Assembly (NCBI RefSeq): GCF_032062135.1
Contig: NC_092866.1
Span: 29,435,412 to 29,499,411 of the forward strand
Length of the DNA stretch: 64,000 nt
Direction: 5' to 3'
Source of the DNA: Pyxicephalus adspersus
Lineage: Eukaryota > Chordata > Amphibia > Anura > Pyxicephalidae
Shown: positions 1 through 12,149 of the stretch, piece after piece
Position numbering within the stretch: the first letter of the stretch is position 1
Layout of the letters: every line of letters begins with the position of its first letter
Translations under genes and position numbers: made by a program
Notes under the pieces: model-generated
The model's database searches: none
Seen by the model: only the letters and a program-made list of their open reading frames with translations
Told to the model about the DNA's origin: nothing

Positions 1-63
1 CGAGAGTGACTCAGGGTTACCACTTGTAGCAACTTTTTTCGGGGTTACCGCTAGGGAGGTTAA
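1..63. mobile_element. Right end of a TTAA-type MITE, cut by the window start
   Basis: The segment ends in GGGGTTACCGCTAGGGAGG followed by TTAA. This is the same terminus as the complete element at 49152-49733, whose right end reads CCGCTAGGGAGGTTAA. A TTAA target is typical of piggyBac-like elements. No coding capacity is visible, and the left part lies outside the window. Confidence 0.6.
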
Positions 64-370
64 TTACCTCGCAGGTGAGAGTCTTCCACCTGCTACTTCA
101 CATAGGAGAGGAATCTTGGCATTGGTGTCACACAGATATAAAACCCTATAAGACATAGATGGTCCAGAGGAAGGCAAAAAAAACCCTGGTACAATTTGCT
201 TTAATAGGGGAAAAAAATTCCTTCCTGATTCCATGAAGCAATTCGATGTTCCCTGGATCAACAGTCACTGGTCTTTTTACTTTAAAGCCTTAATACCCAG
301 TTGTGTTCTGTGCTTCTAGAAAAACATCCAGCTTTTTCTTAAAGCAATCTATAGAACTTGCTGAAACTGC
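64..370 (-). mobile_element. CR1-type LINE, 3' end fragment
   Basis: Read on the minus strand this matches the 3' tail of the longer CR1 copy at 57571-58960. Both encode the non-genic string SGRNFFPLLKQIVPGF and carry the same AT-rich text after it. It is 5' truncated, as is usual for LINEs. It abuts TTAA-type MITE ends on both sides. Confidence 0.75.
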
Positions 371-931
371 TTAACCCTCCTAGCGTTCTAATTCTGTCAG
401 TTTTTTGATTAAAAAAGTGATCCTATTTTTTTTATATTGTGGGCCTATAATTCTTAGGTTTAACTCCCAGGTATGATAATTATATTTATTTATTATATTA
501 TAATCATAAATTATAATATAATACATAATTATTAATAATATTTTTTAAAAATAATGAATAGATAAATAATAAATAAATAGACAACATTGTACAACAACAA
601 TGTAATCTTAAAATAAAATATAAAATTAAAAATGTACTGTTATTTTTATTTCATGTTGTGGTGTTGGTGTTTTTGTACTGTAAAAACCATTGTACATTGT
701 AATCTGCTTTTAAATTTCCCTCCCAGACACACCCCCCAATACATCACCACTTGATGAATCCTCCCGGGTGATGCGAGTGGGGATGTCCCGCCTGCCTCAC
801 ACAGATGCTGCTGCTCTCCATCTCCAGAGAGATGCAAAGCACAATGCAGGACTTCTGCATTGTGCTTCGCATCTCACTGCTGATGCGAGCAGCGACGTGG
901 CCTGGGACCCGGGTGGTATTTAAAAGCAGAT
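371..931. mobile_element. TTAA-type MITE remnant with a GC-rich hairpin core
   Basis: It starts TTAACCCTCCTAGCG, like the other TTAA elements in the window. A long AT-rich stretch follows to about 640, then a GC-richer core. Two structures are visible: AATCTGCTTTTAAAT near 700 has its inverse near 917-931, and GCACAATGCAG / CTGCATTGTGC forms a hairpin near 837-866. No matching right terminus was found. L1 sequence begins near 932, so the right end may be lost. Confidence 0.5.
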
Positions 932-1438
932 TACTCAGTATATCAGGGAAGTCAGAAGGATTGAACTAAAATGTCCCTGACTTATCTAATTTGCCATCAA
1001 GAACCAGATTAGTATCACCCATAAATAAAAGAGTACCCTTAGTGTGTGTGGCTATCACATTAAAAAGATGCCTAAAAAATAGATTTGGTGAACATTAGGG
1101 GTGTAGTAGTTCACAATTGTAAGCTCTATGTCAAACAGAAAGCCTTGTAATACCAGATAACGGCCAGTAGGGTCCACTATATCTTTTGTACATTGAAAGG
1201 GCGTATTTATTTAAAGGCTATCAAAAAAACCCTTTTCTCTTCTCTTAAAAACAAGCTTGATCTGAGGAAATTCCTTAGGGAAATATGAGGGCCGGGAGGA
1301 TTGTGGAAACATAGTTTCCTGAAGGCAAAGAATGTTTGCCCTCAGGGAAGCATAATAATTAAATGTTTTTTTCCGCTTTTGTGGGGAGCTAAATCCCTGT
1401 ACATTATGGGTTACAATTACACAAGTCTCAGCCATCAT
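932..1438 (-). pseudogene. L1 LINE ORF2 endonuclease fragment
   Basis: The minus frame 1438-1211 reads THNVQGFSSPQKRKKTF and then LCLQET, the start of an L1-type apurinic endonuclease. A further frame toward 945 carries RYLVLQGFLFDIEL, the next conserved endonuclease stretch. The reading is broken by stops and frameshifts and stops before the RT domain. It is a dead fragment. Confidence 0.75.
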
Positions 1439-1671
1439 TGATAGTACCAGGGGAGAGAAACTGCACAGATGAGAAGGTTAATATATATGATGCAGGCCTT
1501 TCCGCCAACCATGAGGTATACCACAATAAAAAAGAAAGACGAGAAAAAAAAGGCTAAAAAAACAAAGGACCTAAGCCTATAGGTCTTTACCAAAAAACCT
1601 GTTCTGCAAAAGCAGGTAGAAGGCAAGCTAGTAAGCATTGCCTAAACAATGCACCCGGACAGGTGCTGTTT

Positions 1672-2300
1672 TACTATAAAACATCTCGCAATCAATAACG
1701 TAAAGTGAAATGCAATCGGTTACATCATATCAATAGAGCCTGTTCTAGCAGAAACAGACTGACATTATTATAACAGACAAAGCATATCACTCATCATAGC
1801 AGAAGGAGGGGTACAAACAAAATATTGCTCTGCAGAGAAAGAGATTTAGCAATTTAGCAAACCCAAAAAAACAGGATTCATGTAAAATCAGTCATCCTCC
1901 TAGCAAGTGCACTATGGCGCACTACTAGTAACATTAAGATTTAGCTTCAAATTATTGCGTATTGCCGGCTATAAAACATCTCGCAATCAGTAATATAAAG
2001 TATAGTGCAATCAGTAACATGATATCAATAAAGCCTATTTTAACAGAAACAGACAAAACCCCCACTGCCATTATTATAACAGACAGAGCATATTACTCAT
2101 CATAATAGAGGAAATGTGGTAAGCAAAAAATAGTGCTCAACAAAGGAAAACTAACTAAATAAATAAATAAATAAAAATAATAAAATAAATAAATGATTTG
2201 GCAAACCCAACAAAACAGGATTCATGTGAAACCAGTCATCCTGGTAGCACGGGCACTATGGCCTGCTACTTGTGATATTAGGATTTAGCTTCATCAGTTC
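1672..2300. repeat. Two-unit tandem duplication, period about 297 bp
   Basis: AAAACATCTCGCAATCA occurs near 1677 and again near 1974. The two units also share the cagaaacagac, ATTATTATAACAGACA, ACAGGATTCATGT and GATTTAGCTTCA blocks in the same order. The second unit holds an extra (AAAT)n run near 2155-2195. The block lies upstream, on the minus strand, of the L1 endonuclease fragment, so it may be L1 5' or inter-ORF sequence. Confidence 0.7.
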
Positions 2301-3590
2301 TCTATCCATTTACAGATTGACTTTTCTAAACCTATTGACCCTAACTTGCATATTAACCTTCTGTGGGGTACAGTGTCAAATGCTTTAGCAAGTCCAAGTA
2401 CACTATATCAACTGCTACTCCACTGTCTACCTGTTTACATACTTCCTCATAAAAAGACAGTACATTTGTTTCACAACTTTCTTGAAGCCATGCTGACTAT
2501 AACTTATTATTTTCTAGCTCTAACTTCTCTATGTGGTTCTTTATCAATCTCTCCAATCAACTATGGACGTTACACAAACCGATCTGTAGTTACCTGGTAA
2601 TGACTTAGCTCCCTTTTTAAAGATAGGAACCACATTAGCCTTATGCCAGCCAATCCCATCGGTACCTTGCTAGTGACTAAAGAGTCTCTAAAAATTAGAA
2701 ATAATGGCTTTGAAATAACTGAGCTCAGCTCTCTGAGGACATGTGGATGTAATCTATAAGGTCCTGGTGCTTTGTCAACCTTGCTTTTTCCCAGCTGTTT
2801 CTCAATCATATCAATTCTGAGCAATTGTGACTCATGGTGACAAAGGCAGTGACATTGCTACTAAGAACTTGGACTTGAGCTTTGCCATTTTCCTTTGTGT
2901 ACACAGACCTAAAAAAAAAAGTGTTTAGTAGATCTGCCTTTTCTTTATCCCCAGTTATCAACCCAGTGACATCCTTTAAGGGGCCTACATGCTTAGATCT
3001 GATCTTTTCGCTATTATTATATTGAGAAAAGAATTTTGGGGGTTTGACTTACTTTCTGTTGCAATCTGTCTTTCATTTTAAAGTTTTGCACATTTTATAT
3101 CCTTTTTACATCTTTTGTTATGTTCTTTATAGTTTTCAAATGATGAAGGTGATCCTTCATTTTTATTTTTTTGGAAATCCCTTTTCTTGTTCCTTATGGT
3201 TTTTTTTTAAAATCAGCTGTGAGCCACAAAGGTTTTGATTTTAGCCTCTTAAACTTGTTACCCATTGGAATATTTATTTCATTGTGCTTTTGTAGAACAG
3301 ACTTGAAACATTCCCATTTCTGTTCAGTATTCTTTGAGGACAATATTGTCTCCCAGTCCAAGTCACAGAGAGAATCCCTTAATAATGGAAAATTTGCTCT
3401 CTTAAAATTAAATGTTTTTATCTTTCCTGTTTTGGCTTCCTGTTTACAGCTTACATTAAATGAAATCATAAGATGATCACTGCTACCCAGATTCTCTTTT
3501 ATATGCACATTTGTTATATTTGTGTCACATATCCCAAGAGGCTCTGCACTGCTCCTTGTGTGCATGCACCTTCAGAGGCTTTCTTATAAT
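2301..3590 (-). pseudogene. CR1-type LINE, endonuclease C-terminus to RT
   Basis: Minus frame 3565-3194 contains ENLGSSDHLMISF, the C-terminal endonuclease motif, then a linker ending in KPLWLTADFKK. Minus frame 2824-2570 contains MIEKQLGKSKVDKAPGP and HPHVLRELSSVISKP, the RT N-terminus. Near 2390-2340 another frame encodes LAKAFDTVPHR. The order endonuclease-linker-RT is that of CR1-like ORF2. Stops and shifts make it inactive. The same family appears at 4014 and 57571. Confidence 0.85.
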
Positions 3591-4013
3591 GTAAAAAAAA
3601 GTGTTCAATCTAATGCTAGTAGTTGCCAGAAGTCACCCAGAAGGGGTAAAGGATTTTTGCTGCTAATATGATCTAACCCTAACTTGTTACACCACATTCA
3701 TTATACTATTACACTACTACAAAGGAATACACTCTTAAAACTTAGAACACTAGTAAGTTGGGTCACAATACACGACATAGGACAGTTGTGGCAAAATACA
3801 TAGAATAGAAAAATTGGATATACTAATGGGGAAGGCATTACAAAGTTGTAACAAATCATTGGCAGAAGGTAGAACACTGAAACTATAAGAGGTTACTGGA
3901 TACCCATGGCATAAACAACTAGGAGCACTAAATTTGCTGTGTTTTGCCACACCCCCTTTTTTACGACCTGGCTACAGCTTCCCACCACCCGGCTGAAAAA
4001 AAATTCTTGGGAG
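3591..4013. other. No recognised gene
   Basis: I see no coding homology, RNA gene or clear repeat here. The end of the segment joins directly to CR1 sequence on the opposite strand to the preceding copy. Confidence 0.4.
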
Positions 4014-4732
4014 AACACTGGATAAGTGTAAAGTTTTGCACTTGGGGGCTAACAACATGCATGCTTCATGCTGTCTAGGGGGAATACATTTAGGGGAGTC
4101 AGAAACAGAAAGGGATCTGGGGGTTTTGGTAGATCAATGACCTAAGAATAGCATTGCAATGCCAAGCCGCAATATCTAAAGAAAGCAAAGTACTTTCTTG
4201 TATTAAAAGAGGAAAAGACTGCAGCAATCAAGACAAAAAACCCTCCCCCTGTACAAAGCATTGGTCGGACCACATCTGGAATATGAAGTCGAGTTGTGGG
4301 CACCAGTTCACAAAACGGATATTGTGGAATTGGAGAGAGTGCAGAGAAGGGCAACAAAACTAGTAAAAGGAAAGGAGGAGCTCAGCTACAAGAAGAGATT
4401 AGCTAAACTGAATCTATTTTCCCCTGGGAATAGACGTTTACGGGGGGAATATGATCACCCTATATAAATATTTACAAAATATAAAGAATATTATTCACAT
4501 TACCTAATTATTCACATTACAAAGGACAAGAGAGCACTCTTTTTGTCTGGAGGAAAAGAAATTAAATTTCTGAATAAGGAAGGGATTCTTCACAGTAAGG
4601 TCTGTGAAATTGTGGAACAAGCTCCCTCAGGAAGTAGTTTCAGCAAGTAATATTAATTGTCATACGAAAAAGTTGGATGCTTTTCTAGAAGCACAGAATA
4701 TAACTGGGTATTGAAGGTTCATCTGTGTAACT
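4014..4732 (+). pseudogene. CR1-type LINE, RT C-terminus and 3' end
   Basis: Successive frames encode LQCQAAISKESKVLSCIKRG, then HLEYEVELWAPVH and VELERVQRRATKLVKG. These are the conserved C-terminal blocks of CR1-like ORF2. It is close to 58060-58750 at DNA level. The non-coding tail near 4640-4720 (ATGCTTTTCTAGAAGCACAGAATA) is also shared. It has frameshifts. Confidence 0.85.
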
Positions 4733-4890
4733 GGGTGATCTGGCATACCTAAAATGGGTCTGGTCCAGGATTTAAAACATTTTCTAACAATGTCCTGTAA
4801 GAAATTCATTTCAGGTTTACTGGATCACCCAGCTTTACCAATAAAACTGTATCTTCGCCAGTCTTGGAGATTTTTGATCAATAGGGTTAA
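4733..4890. mobile_element. Foldback MITE remnant next to the CR1 tail
   Basis: The order of GGTCCAGGATTTAAAACATTT, TCAGGTTTACTGGATCACCCAGC and a TTGGAGA run near 4863 matches the more complete element at 51115-51336. The left part seems lost at the junction with the CR1 tail. Confidence 0.55.
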
Positions 4891-7599
4891 ATGTATATCT
4901 GCATCAATGTGTGATTATTTCATAACTGCCCTTAATTCACAAATGCAGTGCACTATACCGCACTACAATGCATACATGTGAATTCACATTTGTACTGCAT
5001 TTTAACATAAAAATGATAAGAATAAATCAGGACCTCTTTTTTTAAATAAGGTGCAATGACAGTCTATTAAAAATGAATAGTCTGTCTAAGCCAATGCTCC
5101 TCAATGCATGAAAATGCTAATGTGCATACATTTACCTTTAAATAACCCCTTTTAGCTGTAACTGTAGTCATAGGCTCAATACAGTTTTGCAGATTGTAAA
5201 TTAGTACAGCTGTTCTTGCTAACTCAAGTTAAATTTACAGACAGAAGGCCATTACTGATTACTGCTCCACCACCCTAAAAATAAATGAAAAGCAAAGTGG
5301 TTTGGAACAGGAAGTGATGTCACCCAAGAAGGTGGTCTCTTCATTCATTTGTGCTTATCAGAGTCCTTTGATGGTCACAATACCATCATCTCGTGACTGT
5401 AAGCTACTATTTAAAACAGGCAGCGCTAAGGACCTAAACAGTTGGCATCTAGGCTGAAGTTAGTAATACTTGCAGCCAACTGGCAGATTCTCTGTCTTCC
5501 AGATTTGATAACTGCTAATTGCCCACATATACTATGGCCTACCTGAAATTCTGACAGTCACACAGGGGCAGAAATGGCCATACTACTATTTAATGCATTC
5601 AGTCCCCACAGTTCCTAGGCTTTGGGCTCTTGTAGGCAGCAGAGGCCGACTCTTTTTTGGCAGGAAGGATCAATATAAAAGAAGATTTTCATGGGGTTGC
5701 ACCATGTTCTATACCCTATCTCTGTAATCCATTTGTAGGAGACCTTAGCTTAAAATGGTGAGTTATTATGAATGTACATACACAAAAAAATATTAGGATT
5801 TTTTGTTATAAATACAATTATTTATATTTATAATGTAATTATTAATATTTATTACTTCTTTATTTAATGGCTTGGCCATATTTGCCAACTAGGGAACAAG
5901 AAAATCAAGTACAGTACTAACTTTAGTTGCATACAGTTTTTTATGTATAGACACTATGCTGCCCCAATGAAACTTAGACCCTTTATTTTTAAGTTACAGC
6001 CATGCATTTGTTTCTTAGCTGGTAAATGTGCATGTTTAACAAAATGGGGATACAGTATAAACAGTATGAGGTTTCAACATGTTTTTTATCTCTGTAAAAA
6101 AACAACTGTCCATATAAGCTACACTGATTTTATCTAAATACCACAAAACCTTATTTACATTTAAATCATGAGTAGAAAGTCTAAGACAAGATGTATACTG
6201 CCTATAATTCATAACCCTAAAGAATACATCCCAGGCAGGTAAGGTTTCATAAAAACAGTAAACGTTTAAACACTCCAGAAAACATATTGCACTAATTTGA
6301 ATAAACGGTCCAGTTTATTACACTCCCTTTTCTTTACTACTTCAGCAAATGATCCCTGAACAATGTAACATATATCAAAATTATCCAGCTACCTAACAAC
6401 AACAATCAGCTTTCTCACACATAGTGGTGGGGGGAGGAGAGAAAAGGGATGGACACTAACTGCCAATAAAAACATAGTCTAAAGCCCACACACTGTACAC
6501 ACATTAGGTTTTTTTGTCACTGGGGATGAGAAGGAGAAGCGAGTAGCAATTTGTGGTACTTCCTGGCGTTCTCTTCCACAGGGATGTACAGCTGTCTTGT
6601 CCACTCAATCTCTCATTGATTCTGGGGACCACTGTACACATGCTAGATTTTTTACAATTATGTAGCTTTACAGCCTCACATCTCACACCTTTCAATCAGA
6701 TGTGGGAACTGATTGAAGATGCAATCAAAAAAACATATCACCAGAAGTATGTATGATATTTTTAGACAGCTTCTTTTGTGACTTTATTGATAAACACTGT
6801 GTTCAGGATAGAGGGGAATGGGGAATGTGGGGAGGGGGGGGGGGGGGTTTAGATATAGATTAGAGATATTGACTTGTTAGGGGGTTAGAGATATTGACTA
6901 ATAGTGGATAAGACTGGAATATTGATTGGATCATTGCGTTGTCCACAGAGGTCACATGCTAGGTACAAAGCGAAAAAAAACAGTATAGGGGCAATCCCTG
7001 ATCATGTCTAACTCTCTGTCTGCCAGATAGCTTTGTAGTAACAAGAAGTAATAAGGGAAACAAATGCTCCCAAATCTGGCAACAGCCAACCACAATAACT
7101 AAGAGGGCGGCAAACTTCAGGAAATTAAGAACATTTTAAGGATATTGACAGTTGCATCTTCCCAAGGCAGTAATCACAGGTAAGGAAAAATAAGCAATGG
7201 CATCACACCACTGCTTGCAAAGTCTTATAAACCAACTGGCATACAAATATGCCAAAGTATCAGTTTCGTACATTTTAGTAAAAGTATAAATAAACATTCA
7301 GGTGGCCATCATGCAAACCTGAGGAACCAATGTCTGACAACCAAAGGAAGTACTCACCACCCTTTTAGAATAAGCCATAAATAGAACTAATGGAACTATA
7401 CCTATAAAAGGATTGCCCATTATGCACCTTGTAGATTCATTTATGCCACTCAGTATGTACAGAATATTTTCTGTTCTGTTTAGATTTGATTAGTTTATTT
7501 TTAAATTTTTATAGATCGGTGATCTATACTTGCTGTATATTTGAAACCCCATGTAAAGATTTGATGTATAGCCATAATTGAAAAAAAACATATAAAAAA

Positions 7600-7643
<44 letters not shown>

Positions 7644-8373
7644 CACTAAACTTTTAGCTGTCAAGCAATGATACCTTGGAGCAGACTCTTCTGTTCCTTC
7701 GTGTCCATACAACAACTACTTTATCCGGTTGCCTAAAAACATAAAAGAGAAAAAGGGTGATAAAATAGTCTAATGCACAATCACTGACATAAGCTTACAA
7801 CAACTTTAGGTAATATTATAAAATGGGATGATCTTAATATATATTCTAAAACAGCTTAAATACATTTTATGAGCCGAAACAATTTGGTCTCTACGATATT
7901 CATATAATTGCAGTAAAATTATTTACACTTTTCAGATATGAAAGACACATTTAATGCAGCTCTTTAGTCATCAATAAACATATTGTTTTAAATGCAAGCA
8001 GTGTAGGATCTTGAATTTGACCTGTTATCAACCTCTGGAAATCCTCCTACAGAGGACTGGAGTATGAAAAAAAGCTATACATTATAAAAGCATACATTAG
8101 CTATACGTATACGGCATACATAACATAATTTAAACTTAGAAGCCGTAAGTAATGTTTAGAAAAATCTAACTGTATAAAGAACCCCAGGGAAGCAAAAATA
8201 AATGCATCCAGCTGTTACAAGTGCTCCTTAGTATATGCAGTGGATTTCCTTCACATGAACAATGGCCTATATATGCATATAATAATAGTGGGTCCTGGAA
8301 GTGGAGACGTCTCATAACCATTTTTCCCACTGAGGCCTCCGTCCTAAATGATGTGCATTTACAAAAACCAAAG
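4891..8373. other. Long stretch without recognised genes
   Basis: Small ORFs here have no recognisable domain. Visible simple repeats are a G run at 6834-6847 and a (TA)n tract at 7602-7638. I see no tRNA, snRNA or exon-like block. It probably lies within the intron inferred from the exon at 55266-55369. Confidence 0.4.
7602..7638. repeat. (TA)n microsatellite
   Basis: An uninterrupted TA dinucleotide run preceded by A-rich sequence. Confidence 0.95.
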
Positions 8374-9117
8374 TACCGTATTTTTCGGCGTATAAGACGC
8401 ACTTTTTCTTCCCCAAAACTGGGGGGGAAAAGTGGGTGCGTCTTATACACCGAATACATGTTAAATATAATTTAAAAAAATCATACTCACCCGATACCGC
8501 GATCCCGCGATGCTGCGTGCTTCTTCTCCTCGCTCTCCTCCCGGCTGCAGCGCGTGTCTCCTCCTCTTCTGAGCGAGGAGAAGCCGACACGCATACCGCG
8601 GGGGCATGCGTGTCGGCTTCTCCTCTCACAGAGGAGGAGACACGCGCTGCAGCCAGGAGGAGAGCCAGGAGAAGCTGACACCCGTGCCCCCGCGATCTCA
8701 TAAGCAGGCTGGATCAGCCTGCTTATGGGATCGCTGGGGTATGCGTGTCGGCTTCTCCTCGCTCAGAGGAGGAGGAGACACGCGCTGCAGCCAGGAGGAG
8801 AGCGAGGAGAAGAAGAAGCCCACAGCATCGCGGGATCGCGGTATCGGGTGAGTATGATTTTTTGGCACAGGGTGATCAGAAGGGGATACATTGTGTCAAT
8901 GTATCCCCTTCTAATCACTCTGTGTCAATGTATCCCCTTCTGATCACTCTGTGTGATTAGAAGGGGATACATTGACACAGAGTGATTAGAAGGCGATACA
9001 TTGACACAGAGTGATTTTTTAGTATTTTGTTCAGAATCTTTTTTTTCTAGGTTTTTCTCCTTTAAAATTGGGTGCGTCTTATAGGCCGGAGCGTCTTATA
9101 GGCCGAAAAATACGGTA
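8374..9117. mobile_element. Non-autonomous TIR element with a large palindromic interior
   Basis: The left terminus reads TACCGTATTTTTCGGCG then TATAAGACGCAC. The right terminus is its inverse, TAGGCCGAAAAATACGGTA, preceded by GGTGCGTCTTATA. GTATTTTTCGG..TATAAG..GCAC termini are widespread in animal genomes. The interior is GC-rich and folds back: CGGGTGAGTATGATTTTT near 8845-8862 is the inverse of AAAAAATCATACTCACCCG near 8475-8493. The small GC-rich ORFs inside are by-products of the palindrome, not genes. Confidence 0.8.
8867..9024. repeat. Multi-copy inverted repeat block
   Basis: AGAAGGGGATACATTG and its inverse CAATGTATCCCCTTCT alternate several times within about 150 bp, with spacer words such as TGACACAGAGTGATT. 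The repeats can pair in several ways. The block sits inside the 8374-9117 TIR element. Confidence 0.85.
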
Positions 9118-9598
9118 AATAACTTTTCATAGAGAGAACATAAGAGAAAGTAAATTGGTAGTGGTAAATACTATGTCAAAATAATCTAAATAATAAAAGC
9201 ACTACAGTGTTCTGGTTCTTACTTTTCCCACTTTTGTGGGTGATGTAATAAAATACTTACTTAGCCTATCTTACAGTAGGACTATGGCTCCCCCTTTTCT
9301 TAAAAGAAATTGTGCTGCAACACCTAAATGCATCTATACTTAGTTTTCTTTTAGGTCCTTTGCAAATACATGTTGGGCTTTCCAGATTCCTGTGATGATT
9401 TATAAGCCATACTGTACTGCTCCTGAATTTAGAGCACAATTGCTATTGTAATGTAGGCCGTGGTTGCTGTCAGTACAGTAAGATGAAAATTATCTTGCAG
9501 GGGTCATCTTATACTCAGTGCTAATTTAGAGGGCTATAGCTTGACAGTAAGGACCTGGGCACACCTATTCCTGCCCACTGATTTCTGTGAATGAACTG

Positions 9599-10712
9599 CA
9601 GTGATACCTCGGCTAACAAAGATAATTTGTTCCGGAACCACATTTGTTAGCCGAAATCTTTGTTAGCCAAAATGTGATTTCCCATAGGTTTCCATAGAAA
9701 ATAATTTAATTTGTTCTGGATACTGCTCACAGTTTAAAGACAAGTTTTATAAAAATAGTAAAAAGCACAATATAAATGGTCATAAACTCATCAAAGGCTG
9801 AGATGAACAGCTTCCCCCAGTAACAGCAGGTAGCAGGAACATTATTTTAATAAATGCAATTAGGACAGATGTTTGTCTCAACATATTAGGCAGCATAGTG
9901 TCAGTTACTGTATAAGGTTCTTACTGTGAGTTAATCACAAACAAAGCAAAAAAACTTTTTGGAGCCTAGAGATTCATTAACTTCTGGAGAAAGCAGTGCT
10001 TTGATATGCAAAAAAGCAAGTGTAGAGCTTGTCTTGGTAATTAAAGGGTTACAAGAGCTTGCAGAAGAGCTAAAGCTGCATACACACGATGCATGAACGA
10101 GTGCTGTACATACAGCACCATTCTGCTCTATGCAGAGGGGAGGAGGAGAACAATGAAGCGGTACCCTGCTGCACACGCTCCCCCTTGCATTAGGATCGTT
10201 AGTCGTCCATCGTCTGTCCATCCGCCGGGACGGTTGTTCGAACGATGGACGACGGGCGCTGTACACACACCAGATTCTCGTCTGATATTGGCCCTTAGAC
10301 GAATATTGGCTGAGAACCATTTGACGTGTCTACATAGCTTTAGTCCTTAAAATCACCCACACCCACAGCTATGTTTACGAAAAGATTTCTTCTGCAAGTC
10401 ATGCAAACCGCCCCCCCATCAAGCCTCCGTCCTGCACACAAGCAGCAGGGAAGCCCCGTTCGTATGTAAAGAATAAATGCTATAATTCACACCTATCTCT
10501 CAAATTCACTGCCACACAGAGCGTGCACTGTACTGATAGTGGAATGAGAAGCCCCTCTGGAAGCCATTCTCTATAGAGGTCAAAGCGATGTCTCTCCCTC
10601 ATCACTTTTCTAACATACTTAAGAGTGTCTTTTTTTTTTTTTTTTTAGCCGGGTCAAATAAACAGTGAAAAAAAACTGTCAGCTGAGAAAATTGTTAGCC
10701 AAGGTATCACTG
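9599..10712. mobile_element. TIR element beginning CAGTGATACC
   Basis: The left end is CAGTGATACCTCGGCTAAC and the right end is the inverse of CAGTGATACCTTGGCTAAC. Further inside, TTTGTTAGCCGAAATC echoes the terminus. A diverged copy of the same family lies at 41921-43092. No transposase frame is visible, so it is non-autonomous. A second MITE is nested at 10070-10343. Confidence 0.75.
10070..10343. mobile_element. Nested MITE, CTAAAGCT termini, copy 1
   Basis: The ends CTAAAGCTGCATACACACG and the inverse of CTAAAGCTATGTAGACACG form an imperfect TIR. The interior (GAACGAGTGCTGTACATACA, TTGCATTAGGATCGTT, ATTCTCGTC) matches the element at 52429-52741 throughout. It sits inside the 9599-10712 element and so inserted later. 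Confidence 0.8.
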
Positions 10713-11419
10713 TACTTGTGTTGTTCATCTCCCACTGTAAGATTCAGTTTACTAGAATTTTGCACATTATACAGTAACTTGATTTAGTACAGTGTTCGCA
10801 GCACTGCAGAACAGGTCTATTATATTCTCCTTGCTTAAGTTCTGTTCCTAACACCTGGCATGACAAGCATAAAATAGACCCAGTCTGCAGACTGACAGGG
10901 ATTGTGGAGGAATGCGGAAGACAAAGGGATCTCAGAAGACCGAAGAGGAGATGCCGCATGATTGTACACTGTATAGTTTTGTACAGTATACTTGTCGGAG
11001 GAGCCAGTCATAAGTGCAGGTGGCTGGTAAACAGTCATAAAACCACAGACCATGGATTCTACCATGATAGTATCAGAGGAGCATTTAAAACAGATCCAAA
11101 TTCAAGTATGCAACTTGGGCTTGTGTCTATCATAAGCCCAAGTTCTATTGAAGCTGTGTTGTCTTCAATAATGAAATTTCCTACCTTATTTGGGCACATT
11201 TTTTTTCTGAACCTACCCCCAAAGCCTTCTATCACTGTGCAAATGTCCTGGAGGCTGGAGTCATGGGTGGACTGATGGGTGTGGTTTTGAATTGTGTGTC
11301 ATTTGGTAGGAGTGGTTTGGAGCCCTACATCATTGGTGGTAATGGCTTTGTGCGTTTTTAGTGCTTGTAATTCATCAATGCCTTCAGAACTGTCAGCTTA
11401 GAAGGAAGCTAGAGGAGAG

Positions 11420-11585
11420 CAGAAGAGTAGATGTCAGCACAGCTCAGTACCATCCCTGCACAAATGACATCTCCATACAAATTACATCCCTGTAAAAAGT
11501 GACATCACTTCACAAATAACATCTTTGTACAAGTGACATCTCCCAACAGTGACAACCCTGTTCAAGTGACATGTATTTTTAAATC
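11420..11585. repeat. Degenerate minisatellite, unit about 20 bp
   Basis: The unit resembles GTACAAGTGACATCTCC and recurs with drift (CACAAATGACATCTCCATAC, AAATTACATCCCTGTA, CAAATAACATCTTTGTAC, CAAGTGACATCTCCC, CAAGTGACATG). No coding reading is visible. Confidence 0.65.
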
Positions 11586-11740
11586 ACTTTTTGCCATTTT
11601 CGAGGTGTAAAAAATGCCTGAAACTGCTTACTAAAATGCCTGTACAAGTGTTTGTAAGTGGCACCAAATCAAGTATATGGAGGAAACAACTACCCCTAGA
11701 TGCTACATGAACAATGTATGTCAATGCTGTCAAATACAAT

Positions 11741-11930
11741 GCCCCTGATTCATCAATAAAATCCACGATCGCTGGAAGCGCGAAAGTACGCGCGGCCAGC
11801 GATCGCGGTTTACCGCGGTCCGGAGTCGAGTGTGCGCGTACACTCGCCTCACTGCCAGCCGGATTCCTGCCTTCATAATAATAAGCAATAGGGGGCGCGA
11901 ATCTTCCAATTAAGGCGATTAGATTAAAAA
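11741..11930. mobile_element. GC-rich MITE remnant beginning CCCCTGATTCATCAA
   Basis: It opens with GCCCCTGATTCATCAA, similar to the GGGCCTGATTTATTAA terminus at 51115. It contains the CCAGCGATCGCGG / CCACGATCGCTGG inverted pair and CG-rich words unusual for this AT-rich window. The right end is not clear. Confidence 0.45.
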
Positions 11931-12149
11931 TAAAAGAAAGTTGAGTTGGGGAGGATTTCATGTAAAAATTATTTTCCATATATATATATTTGTGTATATT
12001 GCTATATATATATATTCCACTAAGGGGACTGATAGTCTATTGCAAGTGAGAATGGATATTTTACAAGATTTTAGAGGAAGATTAGTTCCTGACTCTATCT
12101 TGCATAGTCATTGGCTGCTGGGACTTTATGACAACTCTGCTCCGAGTCT

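Noticed and set aside
8312..8960. Several overlapping GC-rich ORFs on both strands
   Set aside because: They arise from the palindromic interior of the 8374-9117 TIR element; the same Arg/Ser/Ala-rich strings appear in all frames and no domain is present.
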